A DNA stretch of 64,000 nt from Hydrogenophaga sp. (GTDB lineage Bacteria > Pseudomonadota > Gammaproteobacteria > Burkholderiales > Burkholderiaceae_C). The notes under the pieces are model-generated. The model was given only the letters and a program-made list of their open reading frames with translations. It was not told the origin of the DNA and ran no database searches. The stretch is from the NCBI RefSeq assembly GCF_030373225.1, contig NZ_JAUCZG010000006.1:87159-151158 (forward strand), written 5' to 3'. This document shows positions 38,202 through 47,201 of the stretch, one piece after another (position 1 is the stretch's first letter; every line of letters begins with the position of its first letter). A program made the translations under genes and the position numbers.

Positions 38202-39227
38202 TCAACCTTTCGGGTATTTGGCGTTCGCTTTCTGGACGAAGGCGTTGGTGTAGACCGCGTTCAGGTCGAGCCTGGCCGCAGCCAGCTTCTCGTCCACGCT
38301 GGCCAGCGCGCGGAAGGCCGTGTCCGCGCCCTTGACCGGAAAGCTGCCGTCGGGCGAGAGCGCGCCCTTGGCAGCCATGAAGGCGTCGATGTAGACCGCG
38401 CGATCACCCAGCAGAAAACCCTCGGGCACCGTCTTGATGATGTCGGCCGCGCCAGCGCTCTGAATCCATTTGTTCGCGCGCACCATGGCGTTGGTCAGGG
38501 CTTGCACGGTGTTGGGGTTTTTGTCCAGGAAGGGTTGGGGCGCGTACAGGCAGCCCGCCGGCATGGGGCCACCGAACACCTTTTCCGACTCGGCGACGAT
38601 GCGCGTGTCCGAGATGATCTTCATGTCGCCCGAGCGCTGCAACAGCGTGACCACGGGGTCGAGGTTGCTCATCGCGTCGATCTGACCCGAGCGCATGGCC
38701 GCCACCGCACCATTGCCCGCGCCAACGCCGACGATGCTCACGTCGCCGGGCTTGAGACCCGCCTTGGCCAGCACGAAATTGACCATCACGTTGGTCGAAC
38801 TGCCCGGCGCGGTCACGCCGATCTTCTTGCCCTTGAGGTCGGCGATCGTTTTGTAGCCGGCCATGGTCTTGGGGTTGATGCCCAGCACGATCTGCGGCGC
38901 CAGGCCCTGCAGCACGAAGGCGCGCATCGGCTGGCCCTTGAACTGCATGTTGACCGTGTGCTCGAAGGCGCCCGAGACGACGTCGGCACTGCCACCCACC
39001 ACCGCGGCCAGTGCGCGCGAGCCGCCGGCGAAGTCGGCGATGGTCACATCCAGCCCCTCGTCCTTGAAGTAACCGAGCTGCTCGGCGATGGTCAGCGGCA
39101 GGTAGTACAGCAGGTTCTTGCCGCCCACCGCGATCGTGACCTTGGGCTTTTCGATCGACTGGGCGACCGCGAACGGGGGCAGCACAGCCGCGACGATGCC
39201 GCCGGCCACGAGGTGTCTTCTTTGCAT
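38202..39227 (-). CDS. ABC transporter periplasmic substrate-binding protein (NMT1/SsuA-type)
   Basis: From the ATG at 39227 (AGGAGAC upstream) the product is 341 aa. Signal peptide QRRHLVAGGIVAAVLPPFAVAQS. The NMT1-like/TauA fold has VTIAVGGKNLLYYLPLTIAEQLGYFKDEGLDV, ADFAGGSRALAAVVGGSADVV and KKIGVTAPGSSTNVMVNFVL. It is the first gene of the operon with ATPase and permease. Substrate unknown. Confidence 0.88.
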   Translation of the reverse strand: MQRRHLVAGGIVAAVLPPFAVAQSIEKPKVTIAVGGKNLLYYLPLTIAEQLGYFKDEGLDVTIADFAGGSRALAAVVGGSADVVSGAFEHTVNMQFKGQPMRAFVLQGLAPQIVLGINPKTMAGYKTIADLKGKKIGVTAPGSSTNVMVNFVLAKAGLKPGDVSIVGVGAGNGAVAAMRSGQIDAMSNLDPVVTLLQRSGDMKIISDTRIVAESEKVFGGPMPAGCLYAPQPFLDKNPNTVQALTNAMVRANKWIQSAGAADIIKTVPEGFLLGDRAVYIDAFMAAKGALSPDGSFPVKGADTAFRALASVDEKLAAARLDLNAVYTNAFVQKANAKYPKG

Positions 39228-39326
39228 GGGTTTGTCTCCTTCATTGAGGGGGTGAACAACGGGCTGCGCAAGGTGCCCGTGCCGGTGCATGTTAGCCCGG
39301 GGGAGTACCCGGCGCCATCCGTGGAA

Positions 39327-40091
39327 TCACGGCAGTGGCAGGCCGTCCACGAACACCTTGAGCTCGTCGGGGGCGAAGGATGTCCACTGCTCGTTGCTGG
39401 TCAGCGGCGTGGTCACCACCACCGCGGCGCGGTCGCCGGGCTGGTTGAGGTCGGCGAAGTTCACCGTCCAGTCCTGGTCCATCAGCGTGGCCTGGGCGAA
39501 CGGATGCTGGCGCACCAGCCAGTGCAGCCGGGTGCTGCAGTGCGCCCACAGCGCCTCGCCGTTGGAGAGCAGGAAGTTGAAGCTGCCGAAGCGTCGCACC
39601 CCGGGCAACAGTTCGCGCAGCGTGAGGGTGAGCTCTTCCACGCTGGGCAGGCCCGCGTGCGATTTGGCGAGCTCCTGCATCAGCCAGCAGAACGCGCGCT
39701 CGCTGTCGGTGGTGCCCACCGGACGGAAGTGGCTGTGCAGGTTCGGAAAGTAGTCCTTGAGGTCGCCGTTGTGTGCGAACACCCATTGCCGGCCCCAGAG
39801 CTCGCGCACAAACGGATGGGCGTTCTCCAGCGACACCTCGCCGATGGTGGCCTTGCGCACGTGGGCAATGATGTTGCGGCTCTTGAGCGGGTAGCCCTGC
39901 AGGAAGCTCGCCATGGGCGACTGCGCCGCACTTGCATGGTCGACGAACAGGCGCAGGCCCTTGCCTTCAAAGAACGCGATGCCCCAGCCGTCGGCGTGGT
40001 GGTCGGTGTTGCCACCGCGCTGGCAGAAGCCGGTGAAACTGAAAGACGCGTCGGTGGGGGTGGCGCAGTTGAGGCCGAGAAGCTGACACAT
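39327..40091 (-). CDS. Class II glutamine amidotransferase (YafJ-type)
   Basis: From the ATG at 40091 the product is 254 aa. It begins MCQLLGLN, exposing Cys2 as the N-terminal nucleophile after Met removal; homologous Ntn-amidotransferases share GNTDHHADGWGIAFFEGKG, IIAHVRKATIGEVSLENAHPF and WVFAHNGDL. It releases ammonia from glutamine, but the acceptor reaction of YafJ-like proteins is not known. The 51 extra N-terminal residues of the track ORF are translated repeat and are rejected. Monocistronic. Confidence 0.88.
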   Translation of the reverse strand: MCQLLGLNCATPTDASFSFTGFCQRGGNTDHHADGWGIAFFEGKGLRLFVDHASAAQSPMASFLQGYPLKSRNIIAHVRKATIGEVSLENAHPFVRELWGRQWVFAHNGDLKDYFPNLHSHFRPVGTTDSERAFCWLMQELAKSHAGLPSVEELTLTLRELLPGVRRFGSFNFLLSNGEALWAHCSTRLHWLVRQHPFAQATLMDQDWTVNFADLNQPGDRAAVVVTTPLTSNEQWTSFAPDELKVFVDGLPLP

Positions 40092-40102
40092 CGAGGTATT
40101 TT

Positions 40103-40174
40103 GCCCCCACGCTCCGCCGCTGCGCGGGTCGCTGCCCCCCGGGGGGGCTGATTCGCCTTGGGGCGGCCCGGCGG
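40103..40174. repeat. GC-rich dispersed repeat (family 2), intergenic copy
   Basis: GCCCCCACGCTCCGCCGCTGCGCGGGTCGCTGCCCCCCGGGGGGGCTGATTCGCCTTGGGGCGGCCCGGCG fills the gap between the amidotransferase and MFS genes. It is the most complete copy and is used here as the reference. The C-run/G-run centre can form a hairpin. Confidence 0.82.
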
Positions 40175-40200
40175 CGAATCGTGTTTTGCTGATGGGCGTC

Positions 40201-41682
40201 TCAGCGCTCGCGCAGCTTGAGCGCCGCCACCACAGCCACTGCACAGATCGCCGCCAGCATCAGAAACGTTTCGTCAAACGCCGCCATGCGGGCCGGGCTG
40301 GTGGTGCCGGTGTCGAGCAGGGCGCCGTGCGCGGCCACGCGCCACTCCAGCACGATGCCGCACAGGCTCACGCCGGCCGCGCCGCCGAGCATGCGCAGGA
40401 AGTTGATGACGCTGGCGCCTTGCGGTATGTGGCTGCGATCGAGTCCGCGCATGGCGCCGATGTTGAGCGAAGGCAGGATGAAGCCCAGGCCGATGCGGCC
40501 CAGGATGGCCCAGGTGATCAGCAGGGGAATGATCTGCGCCGGGCGGCTCAGGTCGATGGTGACCATGAGTGCGAACGAGGCGGCCAGCAGCACCAGGCCG
40601 ATGCTCACCAGCCGGTGCGTGGGCTGCCGGTCGGCCAGCCGCCCGACCACGGCGATGCTCACCGCCAGCACCAGGCCGGCCGGCAGCAGGATGGTGCCCA
40701 CGGACGACGCCGACAGGCCCAGGCCCATCTGCATGTAGACCGGCAGCAGGTAGGTGGAGCCGAACAGCGCAATGCCGTAGATGAAGGCCACGATGCTGCC
40801 CATGGCGAAGCGCCGGTCCTTGAACAAGGAGAGGTTCATCAGCGGGTCCACGCCCTGCCCGGGGTGGCGCAGGCGGCGCTTGAGCGTGCGCCGCTGCAGC
40901 ACCACAAAGGCCACCAGCAGCAGCGCCGCCCCACCGAGCAGCAGGCCCGCGCCCAGCACGGTGCCGCCCTGCAGCTGCACCAGCCCGTTGAGCAGGCACA
41001 GCGTTCCTGCCGCGGCCAGCAAGAGCCCGCGCCAGTCCAGGCCGGCGCCCTGGCGGTTGGCCGCGAGACCACCGGGTGAGGTCGTGGGCACATAGCGCCG
41101 TGCCAGCCACAGCGAGGCCAGGCAGAACGGCACCACCATGAAGAAGATCGAGCGCCAGCCGAAACCGTCCACCAGCAGGCCGCCGATGCTCGGGCCCAGC
41201 GCCGGCGCGAGCACCACGCCCATGCCGAAGATGCCGCTGGCGCGTCCCTGCTCGTGCGGCTCGAAGGCGCGCAGGATGATGATGGCCGGGATCGGCTGCA
41301 CCACCCCGGCGGCCAGGCCCTCGGCCACGCGAGCAGCGAGCACGAGCGCGAACGAGTCGGCAAGACCACCGGCCACGCCGCCCACCAGCAACAGCCACAT
41401 GCAGCCCGCGTAGGTGCTGCGGTAGCCGTAGCGCGCGAGCAGCCAGGGCGTGGTCAGCATCGAGACCGTCATCGCCGCCATGAAACCCGAGGTGGCCCAC
41501 TGGGCGCGCTCCTGGCCGAGCACGAAATGCTGGCTCAGGTCGGGAATGGCCACGTTGATGATGGTGGACGACATGATCGAGGCCATGGTGCCCACCATGA
41601 CCGAGAGCAACAGCAGCCAGCGGTAGCGTTCGCCGTAACGCGCGCGCAGCGCCGGCAGTGTGTGGTCGTCCGGCTCAGCCAT
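40201..41682 (-). CDS. MFS drug-efflux type transporter (DHA2 family)
   Basis: From the ATG at 41682 the product is 493 aa with about 14 predicted helices, as in EmrB/QacA-type pumps. Motifs: INVAIPDLSQHFVLGQERAQWATSGFM (helix 1 region), motif-A-like LLARYGYRS, and motif-C-like GIFGMGVVLAPALGPSIGGLLVD. It would export drugs or metabolites with proton exchange. No HlyD/EmrA partner is adjacent. Its first eight bases overlap the end of the upstream CWC gene. Confidence 0.88.
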   Translation of the reverse strand: MAEPDDHTLPALRARYGERYRWLLLLSVMVGTMASIMSSTIINVAIPDLSQHFVLGQERAQWATSGFMAAMTVSMLTTPWLLARYGYRSTYAGCMWLLLVGGVAGGLADSFALVLAARVAEGLAAGVVQPIPAIIILRAFEPHEQGRASGIFGMGVVLAPALGPSIGGLLVDGFGWRSIFFMVVPFCLASLWLARRYVPTTSPGGLAANRQGAGLDWRGLLLAAAGTLCLLNGLVQLQGGTVLGAGLLLGGAALLLVAFVVLQRRTLKRRLRHPGQGVDPLMNLSLFKDRRFAMGSIVAFIYGIALFGSTYLLPVYMQMGLGLSASSVGTILLPAGLVLAVSIAVVGRLADRQPTHRLVSIGLVLLAASFALMVTIDLSRPAQIIPLLITWAILGRIGLGFILPSLNIGAMRGLDRSHIPQGASVINFLRMLGGAAGVSLCGIVLEWRVAAHGALLDTGTTSPARMAAFDETFLMLAAICAVAVVAALKLRER

Positions 41683-41902
41683 GCGGGCCCGCTGCGGCGG
41701 CCGCACAGCGTGCGCAGATGCAGGCCAGGCCGGCGGACGCGGCGGGCACGCTGCCCAGCAGTTCGGCGCTGAAGGTGGCGCCCACACACCAGCAGGGGCC
41801 CTGCGGCTGGCCGGTCTCGCGCTCGATCTCCATCGCGCAGCGGTTGGGCTCGCCGCACAGCGGGCAGCGCGAGGGGTCGGTCTCGGGGGTGGAGGCGGTC
41901 AT
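41675..41902 (-). CDS. Cysteine-rich CWC family protein
   Basis: The product is 75 aa. It matches the small CWC family: RCPLCGEPNRCAMEIERETG followed by GPCWCVGATFSAELL and a C-terminal CICARC. The paired cysteines suggest a zinc-binding knuckle. The family has no established function. It overlaps the MFS gene by eight bases, so the pair is probably co-transcribed. Confidence 0.8.
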   Translation of the reverse strand: MTASTPETDPSRCPLCGEPNRCAMEIERETGQPQGPCWCVGATFSAELLGSVPAASAGLACICARCAAAAAGPHG

Positions 41903-42036
41903 GGGCGTTGGGGGTACTGGCGCGCCGCAAGGGCGGTGGCTGAAGGCTATGGTAGTTTCAATGCCTTCCCGTTCGTCATGGTGTCTGCCATGGTCCCGGC
42001 AGTCCGGCGCGAGGGCGCCGATCGCACCACTTCCCC

Positions 42037-42753
42037 ATGCCCAAGTCCGCGCTTTTCCGCCGCACCGCCCTCCTGATGGCGCTGCTCCTGCCCGCCTGGG
42101 CTGCTGTGGCCGCCGGCCCTGCCGGCCCCGGCGTGCCCGACACCATGGCCCAGCGCATGCTGGCCTGCACCGTCTGCCACGGCGAGCAGGGTCGTGCCAC
42201 CCGCTCGGGCTACTTTCCGCGCATCGCGGGCAAACCCGCCGGTTACCTCTACAACCAGCTGGTGCACTTTCGCGCCGGGCGCCGTCACAACGAGGGCATG
42301 TCGTCGTTGCTGGATTCGCTCAGCGACGATTACCTGCGCGAGATCGCGGCGCACTTTGCCAGCCTGGACCTGCCGTATCCGGCGCCGCCGGCCAGTGACG
42401 CGCCAGCGACCGTTCTCCAGCGCGGCGAGACCCTGGCCTTGCGCGGCGACCCTGCGCGCGATCTGCCCGCCTGCGTGACCTGCCATGGCCAGGCGCTGAC
42501 CGGCGTCAACCCGGCGATCCCGGGCCTGCTCGGCCTGCCGCGCGACTACCTCATTGCCCAGCTGGGGGGCTGGCAGACCGGGTTGCGCCGTGCCAGTGCG
42601 CCCGACTGCATGGCCCACGTGGCCCGGCGCCTGAGTGGTGGCGACGTGAGCGCGGTGGCGGGCTGGCTGGCCGTGCAGCCCCTGCCGGTGAACACCCGCC
42701 CCGCGCCAGCCACCGCCGTGCCGCTGCCGCTGCGCTGCGGCAGCGAGGGTTGA
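42037..42753 (+). CDS. Di-haem cytochrome c
   Basis: The product is 238 aa. Signal peptide TALLMALLLPAWAAVAAG. Two c-type haem sites: CTVCH (44-48) and CVTCH (146-150), each in a cytochrome c553/c4-like domain (e.g. YFPRIAGKPAGYLYNQL). It is a periplasmic electron carrier. It is followed two bases later by a tri-haem cytochrome gene, so the two likely form one electron-transfer unit. The dehydrogenase or oxidase they serve is not in the window. Confidence 0.88.
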   Translation: MPKSALFRRTALLMALLLPAWAAVAAGPAGPGVPDTMAQRMLACTVCHGEQGRATRSGYFPRIAGKPAGYLYNQLVHFRAGRRHNEGMSSLLDSLSDDYLREIAAHFASLDLPYPAPPASDAPATVLQRGETLALRGDPARDLPACVTCHGQALTGVNPAIPGLLGLPRDYLIAQLGGWQTGLRRASAPDCMAHVARRLSGGDVSAVAGWLAVQPLPVNTRPAPATAVPLPLRCGSEG

Positions 42754-42755
42754 GC

Positions 42756-44027
42756 ATGGCCCGTCGCCTCACTCCCCTGCGCCTGAGCCTGCTGGTGTTG
42801 CTGGCCGGCCTGGGCGCGCTGGCGCTGGTGGTGCTGCTGCAACTGCGCGGCGCACCGCTCGAAGGCGCGGGTGTCCCGCTGGCCATCACCCCGGGGCTGG
42901 TGGAGCGCGGGGCCTACCTGGCCCGTGCCGGCAACTGCATGGCCTGCCACACCGACCGTGGCGGTGCGGCGTATGCGGGCGGACGCGCCGTGCCCACCCC
43001 GTTCGGTGCGGTGCTCTCGACCAACCTCACGCCGCACAAAGCCACCGGCATCGGGCAATGGAGCGCGGCCGATTTCTGGCGCGCCATGCACCACGGGCAG
43101 TCGAAAGACGGCCGGCTGCTCTACCCCGCCTTTCCCTACACCAGCACCACGCTCGTCACGCGCGAGGACAGCGACGCGCTGTACGCCTTCCTGCAGAGCC
43201 AGCCGGCGGTGGAGCAGCCCAACCGGCCACACGGGCTGCGGTTTCCCTACAACACGCCAGTCGCGCTGGCGGTGTGGCGTGCGCTGTATTTCGAGCCGGC
43301 CTCCTTCGAGCCGGCGCCCGAACAAAGCGCCGAGTGGAACCGGGGTGCCTACCTCACGCGGGGTCTGGCGCATTGCGCCGCCTGCCACGCCGAGCGCGAC
43401 CCGCTGGGCGGCAGCAGCCCGGCGCAGGCCTTTCGCGGTGGCCTGATGCCCGCGCAGGACTGGGTCGCACCCTCGCTGCGGTCGGCCCGCGAAGGCGGCG
43501 TGGCCCACTGGGACACGTCGCAGGTGGTCGCCCTGCTCAAGGCCGGCGTGGCCGACGGCGCGTCGGTGATGGGGCCGATGGCCGAGGTGGTGCTGCACGG
43601 TACCCAGCACCTGAGCGATGCCGACCTGCGTGCCATGGCGGTGTTTCTCCAGGCGCTGCCGCCGCACGAGACGCCGCCGGCGACGGTGGAGGCGGCCGAC
43701 CCGCAGCAGATCGTGCGCGGCGAGCAGCTGTATGCCCAGCAGTGCGCGCAATGCCACGGCGACAGCGGCGAAGGCAGCGCCGGTGTCTACCCGCGGCTGG
43801 CCGGCAACCGCGCCGTCACGCAGGACACGCCCCACAACGTCGTGCAGGCGATCCTCGGCGGTGGTTTCGCACCCGCCACCGCGGCCCACCCGCGGCCCTA
43901 TGGCATGCCGCCCTACCGCACGCTGCTCAACGACGAGGAGGTGGCTGCGGTGGCCACCTACCTGCGCCAGTCCTGGGGCAACCGCGCGGGCGCCGTGTCC
44001 GGTCTGGCGGTGCAGCGCATGCGTTGA
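42756..44027 (+). CDS. Tri-haem cytochrome c (alcohol/gluconate dehydrogenase cytochrome subunit type)
   Basis: I prefer the ATG at 42756 over the TTG at 42750, giving 423 aa. The N-terminal signal anchor is LRLSLLVLLAGLGALALVVLLQL. Three haem sites: CMACH (61-65), CAACH (207-211) and CAQCH (330-334). The three-domain layout and segments such as PTPFGAVLSTNLTPHKATGIGQWS match the membrane-bound cytochrome subunits that pass electrons from periplasmic dehydrogenases to quinone or oxidase. No dehydrogenase catalytic subunit is adjacent. Confidence 0.9.
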   Translation: MARRLTPLRLSLLVLLAGLGALALVVLLQLRGAPLEGAGVPLAITPGLVERGAYLARAGNCMACHTDRGGAAYAGGRAVPTPFGAVLSTNLTPHKATGIGQWSAADFWRAMHHGQSKDGRLLYPAFPYTSTTLVTREDSDALYAFLQSQPAVEQPNRPHGLRFPYNTPVALAVWRALYFEPASFEPAPEQSAEWNRGAYLTRGLAHCAACHAERDPLGGSSPAQAFRGGLMPAQDWVAPSLRSAREGGVAHWDTSQVVALLKAGVADGASVMGPMAEVVLHGTQHLSDADLRAMAVFLQALPPHETPPATVEAADPQQIVRGEQLYAQQCAQCHGDSGEGSAGVYPRLAGNRAVTQDTPHNVVQAILGGGFAPATAAHPRPYGMPPYRTLLNDEEVAAVATYLRQSWGNRAGAVSGLAVQRMR

Positions 44028-44124
44028 GGCCGTGGTCCTTGACCAGGATCATTGGCGGGCGGCCTCGCCGCCGCTACAGTGGGCGGGCCTGCCGCACCCG
44101 CGGCGGGCGACGCCACCCACCGAC

Positions 44125-44712
44125 ATGCCATCACCCCGCCCGTTCCTGCCGCGCCGTGTCACCGCCCTGTTGCTCGGTGCCGCGCTGGGCCTGCTGGGCG
44201 GCTGCACTTCGCTGTTGCCCACCTCCCGAACCGACGTCACGTCGGGCTGGACCAGCTACGACGATGCCGAGCGCGCGCTGGACACGCTCAAGCCCTTCGA
44301 GGCCCGCCGCGACGAGGTGCACCGCCAGGGCCTCGATCCGCGCCGGGGTCCCGGCATCACGGTGCTGCATTTCGCCGATGTGCTGCAGCGTTTCACGGCG
44401 GTGGTGCAGAGCCGTCCGGACCATGTGGATGCCGGCGTGAACGCCTGCCTGCAGGCGGGCCAGCGCTGCAGCGGCTACGCCATCTCGGTGAAAAAACTGG
44501 CGCGCCAGCGGGTCGGCAACTTCTGGGTCGATTCGCTCGACTTCCGCCGCGAAACCGTCACCACCGGCTGGAGCGTCGAGGTGCTGCTGGTGTTCGTCGA
44601 CGACACCCTGGTCTACAAGCTCATGGGTGGCCAGCCCACCATCCGCGAGGTCGACGTTCAGCGCAAGCCCCTGGGGCCGTTGCAGGGTTGGGGCCAGCAG
44701 CTCGCACGCTGA
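44125..44712 (+). CDS. Lipoprotein of unknown function
   Basis: From the ATG at 44125 the product is 195 aa. The signal peptide ends in lipobox GLLGGC, so it should be lipid-anchored. The mature part (TSGWTSYDDAERALDTLKPFEARRDEVHRQGLDP...) resembles conserved proteobacterial hypothetical lipoproteins, but I know no function. The longer track ORF from 43618 is an out-of-frame extension through the cytochrome gene. Confidence 0.75.
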   Translation: MPSPRPFLPRRVTALLLGAALGLLGGCTSLLPTSRTDVTSGWTSYDDAERALDTLKPFEARRDEVHRQGLDPRRGPGITVLHFADVLQRFTAVVQSRPDHVDAGVNACLQAGQRCSGYAISVKKLARQRVGNFWVDSLDFRRETVTTGWSVEVLLVFVDDTLVYKLMGGQPTIREVDVQRKPLGPLQGWGQQLAR

Positions 44713-44781
44713 CCCGCTGCGCCCGGGTGGGCTTTGGGGCCGGGCCCTGCAGGCCTCGGGGGCAGCCCCTAGACTGCGGCG

Positions 44782-45528
44782 ATGACTCCTCGCCACTGGA
44801 CCGTTCTGCCCGTGCTGGCCACCGTCGCCGCGGTGGCCATGCTGTTCGCCACCGGCTGCGCCGCCTGGCGCATCGGCCAGGCGGCCGAACTGGCACGCCA
44901 GAGCACGCCTTACCGGCAAAGCCCGGTGAACGCGACCCTGAGCCTGCTGATCGTGGGCGACAGCACCGGCGTGGGCACCGGGGCGAGCTCCCCCGAGGCC
45001 AGTCTGGCGGGTCTGCTGGGTCGCGCCTATCCGCGCCTGCGCATCGACAACCGTGCGCGCGACGGCGCGACCTTTGCCGACGTCGTGCGCCAGTTCGAGG
45101 GCGCGCAGCGCCACGACCTGGTGCTGGTGCAGGCGGGCGGCAACGATGTGATCCGCCTGCGCAGCGACGAAGACGTGCGCGCCGACATTCACCGTGTCAC
45201 CGAGCTGGCGCGCGAGAGATCCGACCGCGTGGTGCTCATGCCTGCAGGCAATGTCGGCAATGCGCCGTTTTTCTTCGCGCCGGCCTCGCAGTTCATGACG
45301 AGCCGCTCGCGCCGCCTGCACGGCTTCGTGCGCGAGTCGGCCGAGCGCCATGGTGCCGTGGTGGTGAACCTCTTCAAGGAACGGTCCGAAGACCCGTTCG
45401 TGCAAACGCCGGGGCTGCACGCGGTGGACGGGCTGCACCCCAGCGACGCGGGCTACCGGCTGTGGCGCGACGAGTTGCTGGCCCAAAGCGGCTGGGCCGA
45501 CGTCCTCGAGCAGGCCCGGGCGCGGTGA
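44782..45528 (+). CDS. SGNH/GDSL-type hydrolase, exported
   Basis: The product is 248 aa. N-terminal signal or anchor helix VLATVAAVAMLFATGCAAW (a lipobox-like ATGC is present). Block I LIVGDSTGVGTGAS supplies the Ser nucleophile, block III is GGNDVIRL, and block V is DGLHPSDAGYRLW (catalytic Asp and His). It is an esterase or acyl hydrolase acting in the periplasm. Substrate unknown. Confidence 0.88.
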   Translation: MTPRHWTVLPVLATVAAVAMLFATGCAAWRIGQAAELARQSTPYRQSPVNATLSLLIVGDSTGVGTGASSPEASLAGLLGRAYPRLRIDNRARDGATFADVVRQFEGAQRHDLVLVQAGGNDVIRLRSDEDVRADIHRVTELARERSDRVVLMPAGNVGNAPFFFAPASQFMTSRSRRLHGFVRESAERHGAVVVNLFKERSEDPFVQTPGLHAVDGLHPSDAGYRLWRDELLAQSGWADVLEQARAR

Positions 45529-45589
45529 AGACGGAAAACCGACGGAGAAGCCGGCCCGCCGCGGCCCTGATCGGGGCTGCGCCCCGGGG

Positions 45590-47176
45590 TCAGACGCCCG
45601 CCACCACGCCGTCGCTGCGCGGGTCGGCCGCTCCCTCGATCACCCCGTTCGGGTGGCGCACCAGGGCGCCGGCGTGGCCCATGGTGTCGCTGAAGGCGGC
45701 GTCGAACACCTCCACCTCGTGGCCGGCGGCCTTGAGCGCGTCGATCAGTGCCGGCTCGAAGCGGCTCTCCAGTTTGAGCGAGGTGGTCACGCCGCCCCAG
45801 GTGCGCCCGAGCAGCCAGCGCGGCGCGGTCACGGCCTGCTGAAGGCCCTGACCAAAGCGGGCGTAGCGCGTGAAGACCGCCGCCTGCGTCTGTGGCTGAC
45901 CCTCGCCGCCCATGGTGCCGTAGGGCATCACGCGGCCGTCGTCGAACAGGGCCAATGCCGGGTTGAGGGTGTGAAAGGGTCGGTGGCCCGGCTTGAGCAC
46001 GTTGAGTGCCTTCGGATCGAGCGAAAAACTCGTGCCCCGGTTCTGCCAGACGATGCCGGTGTCCTGCAGCACCACGCCCGAGCCGAATTCCCAGTAGACG
46101 CTCTGGATGAAGCTCACCGCGCGGCCCTGCGCGTCGATGCAACCCATCCAGATGGTGTCGCCGGGCGCGGCCAGGTCGGGCCAGGGCAGCGCCTTGTCGC
46201 GGTCGATGTCGGCGGCCAGTTCGCTCAGCGCAGCGGGCTTCAGGAAGGACTTCGGGTCGGCCGGCAGGCGCTGCGGATCGGTCACCACGCGCTCGCGCAC
46301 GCGAAAGGCGCGTTTGGTCGCTTCCACCAGGCCGTGCACGTGGGCGAAACCTTCACCCTCGGTCACGCCCAGGCGCTCGAACAGGCCCAGGATCATCAGC
46401 GCCGAGAGGCCCTGCGTGGGCGGCGGCAGGTTGTACACGGTGCTGTCGTTCAGGCGCACCGAGAGCGGCTCGACGAACTGCGCCTGGTAGGCCGCGAGGT
46501 CGCCGGTGCGCAGCGGGCTGCCCACCCGCTCCAGTTCGGCACCGATGCGGGCGGCCAGTTCTCCGCGGTAGAAATCGTCCAGCCCGCGTTCGGCCAGCTG
46601 TTCAAGCGTGCGGCCCAGCGTGGGCTGCTTGAGGATGTGGCCCACGGCCGGCGGCTGCCCGTCGACCAGGTGCGTCTGGGCGAAACCGGGCGCGTCTTTC
46701 AGGCCCTCGAACTTTTCGCGGGTGAGCGCGGCCTGGCTTTCGGTCACGGCAATGCCGTTGCGGGCATGGCGAATGCCGTCGGCCAGCAGGCGCGGCAAGG
46801 GCAGGGCGGGCCCCCACGCGGCGGCCACTTCGAGCGCCCTGGACCAGCCGCCGATGGTGCCGGCCACGGTGAGCGCAGCCTTGGGGCCGCGCGCGGGAAT
46901 GGCCTCGTGCCCGGCGTAGAAGTCCAGGTCGGCCAGCGCGGCGGCCGGGCCACAGGCGCTGATGGCCACCGGCTCCTTGCCCGGTTCGTGGATGAGCCAG
47001 AAACCGTCGCCGCCGATGGCGTTCATGTGCGGGTAGACCACGGCAATGGCGGCGGCCGCGGCCACCATGGCCTCGACCGCATTGCCGCCATCGCGCAGCA
47101 CATCGCGCCCGGCCTGCGCGGCCAGGTGGTGCGGCGCGACAAACATGCCGCCCAGGGCGGTGAGGGTGTGAATCAT
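45590..47176 (-). CDS. Gamma-glutamyltransferase-family N-terminal nucleophile hydrolase
   Basis: The product is 528 aa. The autoprocessing Thr is in APGDTIWMG (Thr341); GGNAVEAMVAAAAAIAVVYPHMNAIGGDGFW and GTMGGEGQPQTQAAV are family segments. There is no signal peptide, so unlike E. coli Ggt it is probably cytoplasmic. The family includes glutathione hydrolases and acylases on other gamma-glutamyl amides. It is the last gene of the TRAP/TSUP operon, so it likely processes the imported compound. Confidence 0.87.
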   Translation of the reverse strand: MIHTLTALGGMFVAPHHLAAQAGRDVLRDGGNAVEAMVAAAAAIAVVYPHMNAIGGDGFWLIHEPGKEPVAISACGPAAALADLDFYAGHEAIPARGPKAALTVAGTIGGWSRALEVAAAWGPALPLPRLLADGIRHARNGIAVTESQAALTREKFEGLKDAPGFAQTHLVDGQPPAVGHILKQPTLGRTLEQLAERGLDDFYRGELAARIGAELERVGSPLRTGDLAAYQAQFVEPLSVRLNDSTVYNLPPPTQGLSALMILGLFERLGVTEGEGFAHVHGLVEATKRAFRVRERVVTDPQRLPADPKSFLKPAALSELAADIDRDKALPWPDLAAPGDTIWMGCIDAQGRAVSFIQSVYWEFGSGVVLQDTGIVWQNRGTSFSLDPKALNVLKPGHRPFHTLNPALALFDDGRVMPYGTMGGEGQPQTQAAVFTRYARFGQGLQQAVTAPRWLLGRTWGGVTTSLKLESRFEPALIDALKAAGHEVEVFDAAFSDTMGHAGALVRHPNGVIEGAADPRSDGVVAGV

Positions 47177-47201
47177 CCGGGGTCTCCTGTGTGTTGTGAG
47201 G

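Noticed and set aside
45567-45594. Hairpin-like sequence between the SGNH hydrolase and gamma-glutamyltransferase genes
   Set aside because: Mismatched stem, no T-run, and it overlaps the stop codon of the latter; not convincing as a terminator.
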